Made by a program: the position numbers and the translations under genes. 30,778 bases of DNA from Saccoglossus kowalevskii (Eukaryota > Hemichordata > Enteropneusta > Harrimaniidae). Below are positions 22,163 through 30,778 of the stretch, in pieces. The stretch lies in NCBI RefSeq assembly GCF_000003605.2, contig NW_003107096.1, positions 315,195 through 345,972 on the forward strand, given 5' to 3'. The notes below the pieces were generated by a model. The model was not told the origin of the DNA. It did not search any database and worked only from the letters and a program-made list of their open reading frames with translations. Positions within the stretch are counted from its first letter, which is position 1, and the number at the start of each line of letters is the position of its first letter.

Positions 22163-23248
22163 ATGGATCTGAACTCGACTGAGAACGGCACAGACGCATT
22201 CTTTGGTGGAGCAGACAGTCGCCTGGAAGAGATAATTATACCCATTGTGTTCGGGTTTACGTGTCTGTTGGGCATCATTGGAAACTCACTGGTAATATAC
22301 GTCATACTGAAGCACAACAAAATGAAAACGGTCGCTAATGTGTACATTATGAACCTAGCATTGGCCGATCTGCTGTTCATGATAATGATTCCGTTCATCT
22401 CCTATCAACAGGCTATGAACATGTGGCCGTTCGGATCGGCCTGGTGTAAAATATCTATGGCAGTTGATGGGATGAACCAATGTACCGGCATATACTGTCT
22501 GACTGCTATGGCTTTTGATCGTTACTTAGCCATTGTACATCCGATTAAGAGCCTGAAACGCCGAACAGTGCGAATAGCAGGTGCCGTCAACATATCAATC
22601 TGGGTGGTAGCGTTTGTCACAGTTATGCCCCTGTGGCTGTACACGAAAGCGGTTACTATTCCCGGTACCGGTATTTCAATATGTGCAGTTGATTGGCCAT
22701 ATGATACATTCGGCGCTGTATTCTTGTTGTACATGTTCGTCTTTGGACTGGCACTACCAGTGGTCATCATTACACTCTGTTACTTACTTATGATCAAGAA
22801 GCTGTACGTGGGAGTTTCACCGCTAGGCGAGAGTCATACAAAGAAACCAACCAAGAAAGTGGCGCGTATGGTATTGACTGTTATTTTCGTCTTTGTCATC
22901 TGCTGGACGCCTTTCTACACGATTCAGTTCGTTGGTGCATTCTCCGACGATGATTGGAGGCCGGACAAAACATTTTACGGGTTCTTTTACTTTGCGCTTT
23001 GTCTCAGTTATTTTAATAGTTGCGTTAATCCACTAATTTATTCATTCATGAGTGACAACTTCCGCAAGTGTTTTGCTAAAGTGGTTACCTGCAAGAGACT
23101 TTACGACACTGACATCGAGGGCGAGACGAAACTCAATCGAAACTCCGGTTCGGGCGAGGATGGAAAGACAATAGGGACCGTAGCCAATAGTCAGATGGTG
23201 TTGAATATGGCAGCGACAGAAAACCCGGGAAATCCAAGGCAAACATAA
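22163..23248 (+). CDS. Neuropeptide GPCR, somatostatin / allatostatin-C / MCH receptor type
   Basis: This encodes a 361-residue, seven-helix rhodopsin-class receptor that should couple to G proteins at the plasma membrane and bind a peptide. Visible landmarks are N-glycosylation sites at N4 and N8, N41 (1.50), D69 (2.50), C95 and C174 for the ECL2 disulfide, DRY at 119-121, W147, P199, CWTP at 247-250 and NPLIY at 289-293. D102 (3.32), Q106 (3.36) and Y283 (7.43) match the residues that hold the ligand's basic side chain in somatostatin receptors. The VDGMNQ and DWP motifs fit SSTR/allatostatin-C receptors; the WLYxxxxxxPG run before ECL2 also recalls MCH receptors. C303 or C310 may be palmitoylated. 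The start is the first ATG after an in-frame TGA at 22109 and has an excellent context (A at -3, G at +4). The open frame extends to a TTG at 22112, which is unlikely to be used. The coding region has no intron. Confidence 0.96.
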   Translation: MDLNSTENGTDAFFGGADSRLEEIIIPIVFGFTCLLGIIGNSLVIYVILKHNKMKTVANVYIMNLALADLLFMIMIPFISYQQAMNMWPFGSAWCKISMAVDGMNQCTGIYCLTAMAFDRYLAIVHPIKSLKRRTVRIAGAVNISIWVVAFVTVMPLWLYTKAVTIPGTGISICAVDWPYDTFGAVFLLYMFVFGLALPVVIITLCYLLMIKKLYVGVSPLGESHTKKPTKKVARMVLTVIFVFVICWTPFYTIQFVGAFSDDDWRPDKTFYGFFYFALCLSYFNSCVNPLIYSFMSDNFRKCFAKVVTCKRLYDTDIEGETKLNRNSGSGEDGKTIGTVANSQMVLNMAATENPGNPRQT

Positions 23249-24675
23249 CTAATATCGTGATGATATCCAACAGAATGTCAATTGACTGACAATATCACAT
23301 CCTTTAAGCTATATTATGCTGTTTATATATATACCAAGGATCCACATTCTGTTTAAAACAATTAGACGACAAATTGCTTCAATTTGTTTCCAATCTCCGA
23401 CGTAGGTTCAAGTAATGTTGTTGGAGATTCTTTGAACCGCCTTCATGGGTTCATATACACGTGTACTAATTGGTTTGTTTGTGTTGTGACATTATTCGAA
23501 CGTGGCCTTGTTTCTTCAAAGTCTGAATTTATCCAACCGCCGTGATGCTTTCCTTCCGAGAATAATACCCACCGAAGCCACTAAGTGAATCACTTCTAAA
23601 GCAATTACGTTAGTAACGAGACAGTAGGTCGTGAACAGGACTTCGATAAATTAGTTCTTTTACACTTGTTGAGGCAGAATGCAAACACGATCTGACAGGC
23701 CTTTGGGCTTAAACGTTATTTACTTATACAAATTACTGTTTGTTATTCAACTATTTCAATCTTGTACTAGGAAAATTATTTATGTCATCATTCAACCACT
23801 CTTTTCTGATTGGATAATAACAGTTATGTATATAAAATGTTTTTCTTTGTTCATTCTACAGGCTGAGTTTCATATCGCGTGTTTTTGCATCACACCTTAA
23901 TCTAAATATTTTTGTTTTGTATTGGTATATCCACACAGGTGGAGAGCACGTCATGGCGTGGGCATACAAAATACACACACGCAACCGTTCTCTGACACTC
24001 TCTGCAGTTACGTGTATATGTACAACTATGGAAGGTACTATTAGTACAACTATATTGGTGCATGAAAGTTTGTGTATGTTTTGTAAAATTGTTTGCTTAG
24101 GATGAATCAAGGGGTGAGAAGAAACTAATCTACCGTATGCACTCAGTCTAGATCGCTGTTCACAGGATAATGCCATTAACAATGAAATTATTTTGTCTCC
24201 ATTAGTTATTTTATTTGTTGAAACGGAATTCAGACGATGTAATTCGATAGTGAATCACCCCCAAGGAACAACAGTGAAACAATAATCGTTCTGGAGCAAG
24301 TACACACCAAGTGCAAAAATTGAAGTAAAGAGATTATCAGGAAATACATTGTATTTATAGAGGTACATGTTATATAACAGACAAAGACTGATTTAATTAT
24401 TAAATACTTATATACATAGCATACATTATTATATTCAAGTTTATTGCTGTGCAAATTAAAGTACTAATACGTGCAAAACTTAATGTCATTCGCTATACTC
24501 TCCCTGACTCAACGAACTGATCTGCTTTTACTACAATGCTTTTACCTTCGTCCTGTGCACAACTGAAAGGAAAACACTACTTTTTCATTATTGGTGTCAC
24601 GGATGTGTTGGCTACACGGATGTGTTATTTCGCAATAATTCAAACAAAAAATCTGGACCATATACATGTAATAAA
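23249..24675 (+). other. Likely receptor 3' UTR and downstream region
   Basis: No gene is seen here. Possible poly(A) signals on the plus strand are ATTAAA at 24455-24460 and AATAAA at 24670-24675; a closer canonical AATAAA was not found. A 3' UTR of 1.2-1.4 kb is thus possible but unproven. A 12-base direct repeat (CACGGATGTGTT) occurs twice around 24599-24630. Short open frames in this interval have no support. Confidence 0.4.
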
Positions 24676-25074
24676 AGGCCTAATCATGCAAACAACTCTA
24701 GCATGGTCACAATGGCTTGTGATTAAATTTTTCCTCCTGATAAAGATTGTGCTTCACATAACATTCCACAGATAACAGTTGCAGTATATACGCCATCTTG
24801 TGACATTTATATAACATGTGACTTACGCAAACATTCAATAACATAAATATTAAATAATATCATACACACACAGCTCTGATAAGCATGTAAATATGCCTTT
24901 ACAAACAGATATGTAAAGATCAAACAAGCCTGTGGTGCCAAGAGTCTGGTGTATCATCAACAGATATAAGGACAGCAATGTAGAGTAATTTATTAGGTAG
25001 ATTTTGCTGGAAAGTAATCAAATGAAATTCTATTGAGCATTTACACTTTACCAAACCTCAGATCAAACCTTGAG
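24676..25074. other. CpG-free non-coding stretch
   Basis: No CpG occurs from 24828 to 25112, in sharp contrast to the region left of about 24 kb. No coding signal is seen. It may belong to the 3' end of the convergent minus-strand gene or be true intergenic DNA. Confidence 0.5.
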
Positions 25075-25464
25075 AGTGGGGTGGGAGTGGTAGGTAGCAT
25101 GGCTGCAGATTCCGGGATTGTGAGGTTCAATCCCGTATTTCATGTTGTGTGTTGGTTTGCAGTCTTTCCATGTTGGAGATAAAGTTGATACTGTGTCAGC
25201 AGTGAGATCTGTCAGTGATGCAATTAGTTCAAGTTCAACACTGTCAGCCTCATAAATACATAGCAGAACAGTTGATGTGAACCGTAGTCTACATGTACAG
25301 TTATACCTCACTGAACCACTAAACGTACGTTTGTATGTAGGACACTCATTTGTAATGCCTGAGGCCACTGCATCTGCACCGAAACAATACATTTCACAGC
25401 TGTCGCGACATCACCACAATCGATGGAGAGGACAATAAATAAGCTGCACACACACACACACACA
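25075..25464 (+). mobile_element. tRNA-derived SINE-like element with (CA)n tail
   Basis: A good Pol III B-box, GGTTCAATCCC (25124-25134), is preceded by a degenerate A-box-like GAGTGGTAGGTAGCATGG and a CTGCAGATTCCGGG segment, in the order seen in tRNA-derived SINE heads. About 260 bp of unrelated body follows, then a poly(A)-signal-like AATAAA at 25434-25439 and (CA)9 at 25447-25464 that may be the SINE tail. The head does not look like a functional tRNA. No target-site duplication was found, so the right boundary is uncertain. The long minus-strand open frame inside (25063-25392) is not a gene. Confidence 0.5.
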
Positions 25465-26798
25465 AGGGAAAGGATGACAAATGTGATTTATTAATACAAA
25501 CTAATCTGAATTATTACAGTGCATTTGAGTAATTGGTCATCTAAAACAACATCTGTGTAACTTTAAGAAAAAAACAAGCATTTGGGATATGATAAACTAA
25601 CAAATTTGTAATGGCTTTGATACATACTGATGTATACAATTGTTAACATAATTACAAATTCTCTTTAGAAGCTGTATATAGACATTCACCACTAATCAAC
25701 AGTTTGGTACTGATATTTGAATGTACAACTAATGAACATGCTAAGCTCAACAGTATAAATGCATACATTCACGAATGACATCAACATAAAATGTTCAACG
25801 TTATTTACGTTATGATCGAACCCCACCCTTGAACAGTTTTTTTCTTCAAAATGTTTATTAATCACATTTGTTCAGCTATGGGATCAGTTGTTGTGGGCTG
25901 TTTTCTGAATGCACACCTGAACTTCACACACTGAATATTGGTGATCAAGAAGATTATGTCTATTTGGAGAAGATTAGAAAGAAAAATTCCAGCCTGTGAT
26001 ATCACCATGCATATTGCACATTCATCTACACAGATCACCTTCAGTTGGTGCACTATATTTGACAAACTAGTTTTGCAATTGTTGATTGCAATCATTGTTG
26101 ATTGCAACTGTTGATTGCGAAAATAATGACCTCATATAAACACACTTTTGATTACATGGAGATGTGTGAGCATGTAATGACTATGTATAGTGAATTTCAC
26201 ATGGTAATCCCTATTGGGAAAACCGATGGATGAATACAAATTCAACATTTTAGTTACAACAATCAGCTTAACAACCATCATGAAGTGGTGAGTGGCAAGC
26301 CTGAGGGAAATCAACAGATAATCCTGAATCAGAGAAGCATTTCATGATTGGGTTAACTGTCCAGGTAAGCCCGGATTATCTTACATGCAAAATATCTTTA
26401 AAAAGAAAAAGACTAAATTAAGTGTTTGATGGTTTATAACAACAGTCTGGACGATTTATTAAAAATACTGCTGTTAAACTGTTTATTTCAAGTATGAATA
26501 AATGCGAAACAAATTATTTCAATAACCTTCTCTTAACAATTATGGATGCCACCAAACATAAAAGGTAACAATACCCATTTCCTTGAAAACACGAATTTAG
26601 TTTTCTCCCCAACAACTCTACCGGGTATTCCATAAAAAGATATTTTGAGCAAAAATTAGTCAAATGTTGAACTAATATCCCCTTCATTAGTGTACAATAT
26701 CTTGATGACAATTAAACTAAAATCAAGAAGATCAAAATTACAAGATATAATCCTACTGAGCAAACTGATTCTAAATACTCATTTAAAACTTATTTAAG
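25465..26798. other. CpG-poor non-coding stretch
   Basis: No CpG occurs between 25423 and 25771. A small cluster of three GTTGATTGC repeats (starting 26081, 26097 and 26110) forms a degenerate 13-16 bp tandem repeat. TTTATT at 26482-26487 would be a second minus-strand poly(A) signal. No coding signal was recognised. Confidence 0.45.
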
Positions 26799-26804
26799 TT
26801 TATT
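26799..26804 (-). terminator. Candidate poly(A) signal of the minus-strand gene
   Basis: TTTATT on the plus strand is AATAAA on the minus strand, about 145 bp past the stop codon of the terminal exon at 26949. It is the closest canonical signal downstream of that exon. Cleavage would be expected some 10-30 bp further, near 26770-26790. Confidence 0.5.
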
Positions 26805-26948
26805 TTATGCTATAAATTTCATCGATAATTACAAAAGTATGATTTTTAAATAATTTTTACAAAACCATCGACTGTACACCTGATTTAAGTATAAATAGTT
26901 TCAGTAAAAAAAACACGCAAAAACAGGTTTGCGGAAACAGCTACTGTG

Positions 26949-27154
26949 CTATGAAGTTTTCATGGCAAATACATTGGCTGTTGGCACTGCTGCAGCTCCA
27001 GCGCCAGTGGTAGGGTTTGATGCCATCGCAGAAGCCGTTGCGGCACTTGGAATGGACAGTGTGGACGGTACTACATCATAGCCAAGCTTCTTCATATCAC
27101 GTGATACTACATTGAAAGTCACTCGAACGGAGCCTTGTGACTTGACTCTTGTAA
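26949..27154 (-). CDS. Terminal coding exon of an unidentified spliced gene
   Basis: On the minus strand a strong splice acceptor (pyrimidine-rich tract ending CTCTGCAG, positions 27155 and up) precedes an open exon of 206 bases ending in TAG at 26949-26951. Of the three frames after the acceptor, only one reaches this stop without interruption: the first two bases (TT) complete a codon begun in the previous exon (phase 1 intron), then 67 codons follow. The start of the peptide is [20 protein letters not shown]. The C-terminal half is low in complexity, rich in Ala, Ser, Thr, Pro and Gly, and ends AMKTS. I do not recognise the family. The rest of the gene lies upstream, probably beyond 30778. 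CpG depletion around it fits a transcribed, methylated gene body. Confidence 0.6.
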
Positions 27155-30100
27155 CTGCAGAGAATGAATGAAGACAGATGGGGGGGTTATTAAATATGCA
27201 TACATAAGAAAAATACCAAGCATAATAGAATCAATAATTAAAAAGCATTACCATAAAAAATACATTAAGACCATACTAACATATGCAAAGTAAACACACA
27301 GGATTGACGAGTATGAGGTTATTCTCATTGATTTCATACAATTTGCAATGTACAAACTTATCGTATATATATTAAGACACATTTAATATAATACGCAATG
27401 AAAAAGTAAAAACAAAATTGAAGTAGTCACAGATTTTTCACAAAGAATAAATGAGAAAATAATCAAATCTTGCAGATTGTATTTGTAATAGACGCATATC
27501 TAAACAGACCGACTAATAGCCTTACCATTTAAAACATAAGTAAAATTTATTGATTTATCCATGAGAAGTCTGCAAGCAGAGAATTATGTATATTTTATCA
27601 CAGAAAAACATCTAGGTGTAGATCGAAATGTAAATTGCAATGTACATATGATTGATCATCGCAAGAGACGATAAGCATTAATTTCTGATAATCACACTAG
27701 AACTCTAATCATGTCACTCTCTGTAGTCTGTATTAGCCTGCCCTACTGTAGTTGAATACATGGTGCAAAGTATAAGATGCCTCTCTCTCTCTTTTCTCGC
27801 AAACGCTATAGCAACCCATCTATCATGTCACAGTGGTCTAATCAGGTTGTGAGATCTGTATAGGATGAGGACAAAGCAGCGGTTCTGAATTCAACACGGC
27901 AAGGCTAGGTACTAATTAGATATTTCCTATTTACAAAATGAGCAGTGGACTTGAAGAAATGTCATCTCACAATAGCTAGGTCATGTGTATAACACAGGAG
28001 CTAGTTTGAGATGTGTGATATGCATGAGAAACTGAAATACAAGTAACAGCTGACAGAAGGAGACATCATGTTTATCAACAAGAAAATGAGAAAGAAGTAA
28101 CACAGCAACGCATATAGGGCAAATATATTATATAATGTCCACTCTGACTGAGACCAATTATCCAATTTATGTGATAACTGAGCCCTTGAAGGCAGCAAAG
28201 CATAATCAGTACCCAATTTGCGGATAGCAATAATTTAATTGTAGGTGAAAAAAACAAGCATCTATAGAAATGCCTCAGTAAATTCATGATACTGCACTAT
28301 CTCACAGAGAGTCAGATAATGAAATTGTCTGCAACTAAGCTGAACAACAGCGATTCGTTTTTTCAAACCAACTACAGTACGGTAGATGATACATATCAGC
28401 TGTAAGTATGGCAACTGTAAATCATGTTTACATGTTAGCATAACACAACTTCCTGATATGTAAAATATGATGAGACCTCAGCCTTATCAAAGCTTTTTCC
28501 TGACTACACTAATTTCATAGCATTAATCCCAACATTTGCTTGTTATGGACACAAATGTACTTAAAAACTCAAAGCTTACAAACTAACATCACAACAGCCT
28601 TATTGAGTCTAGCGATAGGACTTGCGTAATACCATCCTATTACTCCACAAATTGCTAGAGAAGAATGCCGGGTGTACAGGGGCAACCAGCATTGAAAGGC
28701 TGCATGGAAATCAGCATACAAATTACAGGGATAATCCCTTTGACAACTCGTACACACATACACACACATGCTGTAAATGTGACGTGGTCTAAAAGCAGTG
28801 TTCCCATTGAGTAGTACAAGACATAGTGAATGCACCACCATTTTCTCACCATTCATACTGTCCTCATTACTCCGGGTTTTTTTTCAGAAATTTGAATAGC
28901 ACTAGTATTTATTGATATGTGCACATTATTCGTTACATTACGAGAGGTCTACGTTTTAACAATATGCATGTTTTAACATTGATTGTATGTTAAAATTGTA
29001 TAACTTGTGAATATACATATTTGTTTGAATGGAATTTTTTTTTTACTATTCAAATCTTTAAAATCAAATTTGTTTTTAATTATGTATTCAAATATCACCA
29101 AAATTGAACTTTCAAATAATTATAGCATAATAAAGATTGATAGAACCACATCAAGGGTAACAGTGAAGTCAACAACAACGACAGATTATGGGAAAACATT
29201 ATTAAGTTACGATAATAGTTAAAAAAAAAAGCAACTAAAAAGTCAATTCATTTGGTATAATTCGCAATTTTTAAGTTCAAGGTCATACTATGTCTTGTTA
29301 CAGAAATGTAACACTGAACTGTGTATTAAAGCATTTCTAAAACAGGAAGGTAACAACAGGTTTGAGTGAGTGGTAAACCTTGAACTTGAAGATTTGCAGT
29401 TGTTACCAAGTTCAAGTATCTGAAACTGCATTAATAGAACCTGAAAGCGTTGCATCAATTACTAATGTTGGTACGGTTTGATGTCTCAACAGTGTTTACA
29501 GTGAATTTTATGGACTCTTCAGACCCAACATGCGATTGGATGGAGACAAGTATTCTCTTTGGTAATAGTGTAGTGCATCCATCATATTCATTGTTATGCA
29601 AAGTGAGATACATTAATATTTAAATATATACACATGCAGCCTTTACGCAAAATAAATGTCACAGTTCTCTTCTCCAAAGAAGAAATATATAGATAGGCCT
29701 TATATACCATGAGTAATTAAATAAAGTAGATATGTTTGAAATTATGGCCTTTGGATAAAAAAAAAGATTCATTCATATGGAGTCTGCGCGCAATGACGGC
29801 CACATTAAAGGCAGAAACTGGGTTTATCAAAAAAACAAAACAAAATATGACAATTGTCCCAACACTTGCAGGATGGTGCTAGATTTTTCATTTTGGCACA
29901 TGTTCCATGGAAGACAGAGAAATGAAAACGTTATACCGAAGTCCCTCTATCCCCGGTCTGGAAACGGTCATTGTGGCGAAGGCACATTGCGGGTATGCGC
30001 AAAGCATTGTCACGTGATCAATACACAGTCAGTCACTATTTTTGACAATGTCATTGCTATGTGTTTTTTTACAACTTAGTTGTTTATTCCAGAATTCATG

Positions 30101-30160
30101 CTTTTTCACATAATTTTTTAAGCAGGATATCTGTATCAGGTCATATTTTAGCTGGCGAGT
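27155..30160 (-). other. Intron-like DNA of the minus-strand gene
   Basis: No further minus-strand exon was found between the acceptor at 27155 and about 30.1 kb, so the last intron is probably longer than 3 kb. The sequence is AT-rich and CpG-poor, with (CT)6 at 27781-27792. CpG returns in 29780-30020, where GTCACGTGATC (E-box, about 30009-30019) and a TGCGCGCA word occur. This could be an alternative or internal promoter, but no first exon was recognised. The plus-strand 100-codon open frame at 29777-30079 has no recognisable domain. Confidence 0.4.
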
Positions 30161-30415
30161 AGTTCTTTAATTCATCTATTTTACCAGCAGCGGCACATTT
30201 TCGCAACAAATTTTCATACCTTTACCCAAAAATTGTTCATGTTTGATTTTTGGGGTAATTGAAATGAACTATACTTTATTTACCCTTCTTCAGGCACGAT
30301 ACCCAAATATTTGTCTTCGATTTTGACATTTTATGATCGAAACATATCATTAAACAAGCAGCCTATCGGCTGAGATAGCTCCGCTGTTAGCAATGCACAT
30401 TTCAATTAAAGAACT
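30161..30415. repeat. Segment bounded by 12-bp inverted repeats
   Basis: AGTTCTTTAATT at 30161-30172 is the exact reverse complement of 30404-30415, enclosing 255 bp. The right arm lies at the very start of the tandem array that follows, which hints that the array arose inside or beside a mobile element. Homology between the arms does not extend further inward. Confidence 0.4.
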
Positions 30416-30778
30416 GAAGACATCATTAGAAAATGAACAATATGAATAGTATCAAAGCAATCGGACTTACAGTTTTTAACAAGAAGTCGAAAATATCACT
30501 TTTTACCAAAAATTACAAAAATATTCACCAAAATAAATTAATTAGGGAATTGAAGATATCATCACAAAACGAACAAATCTGAGAGAGGTCCACATGTAGT
30601 ACCTATATATGTAATATCAAAGCAGTCGGACTTACAGTTTTCAACAAGAAGTCGAAAATATCACTTTTTACCAAAAATGACAAAAATATTCACCAAAACT
30701 AGAGAATTGAAGATATCATCACAAAATGAACAAATCTGAGAGAGGTCAACATGTAGTACCTATATATGTAATATCAAA
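30411..30778. repeat. Satellite array, period about 157-165 bp, truncated by the window
   Basis: Copies begin GAACTGAAGA (30411), GAATTGAAGA (30547) and GAATTGAAGA (30704) and share a block starting ATCAAAGC, CGGACTTACAG and AACAAGAAGTCGAAAATATC. Copy 1 is diverged and lacks about 29 bp that are present in copy 2. Copies 2 and 3 are nearly identical, differing mainly by an 8-bp indel before the third start. The array continues past the right edge. It encodes no protein. Confidence 0.93.

Noticed and set aside
21958-22398. 146-codon minus-strand open frame over the receptor gene start
   Set aside because: It is an antisense shadow of the receptor coding region with no protein features of its own.
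29777-30079. 100-codon plus-strand ORF
   Set aside because: No domain recognised; it lies in the intron-like region of the minus-strand gene, and its codons are not distinguishable from random sequence by eye.

Overview
This is eukaryotic nuclear DNA from an animal, AT-rich with short coding islands, spliced-gene signals, MITEs, a tRNA-derived SINE-like element and satellite arrays. The one clear protein is a rhodopsin-class neuropeptide receptor of the somatostatin / allatostatin-C / MCH receptor group. Together with strongly uneven CpG density, this suggests an invertebrate bilaterian, perhaps a marine invertebrate deuterostome. That assignment is inference; no species marker is present. 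There are no bacterial, CRISPR, operon or rRNA features and no convincing functional tRNA gene.

Left edge to about 5.5 kb: exactly twelve copies of a 48-bp tandem repeat (1-576), then gene-poor, CpG-rich sequence. This part holds a 14-bp inverted-repeat element (1788-1976), a promoter-like cluster (CCAAT, octamer, TATA, Inr) near 2.5 kb with no intact gene after it, and a degenerate 51-bp dimer near 5.4 kb.

5.5 to 21.9 kb: mostly non-coding. It contains a 15-bp tandem repeat (14.5 kb), an isolated CCAAT/TATA pair (16.2 kb), two TTAA-bounded piggyBac-like MITEs (16365-16529 and 17087-17225), and a minus-strand stretch at 18002-18370 that reads like decayed coding sequence.

21.9 to 24.7 kb: the receptor gene on the plus strand. 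Its coding region (22163-23248) is a single exon, preceded by a leader with two short upstream ORFs and a possible 5'-UTR splice acceptor. Candidate poly(A) signals lie 1.2-1.4 kb downstream.

24.8 to 30.8 kb: the CpG-poor part of the window. It holds a SINE-like element and the terminal coding exon of an unidentified minus-strand gene (26949-27154), convergent with the receptor gene. Upstream of that exon is at least 3.6 kb of intron-like DNA. The window ends in a satellite array with a period of about 157-165 bp that runs off the edge. The two genes show no functional link beyond being convergent neighbours.

No clearly new multi-gene system is visible. The items most worth checking are the open reading frame running through the 48-bp repeat, the TTAA MITE pair, the decayed coding stretch, the receptor's ligand class, and the CpG boundary.
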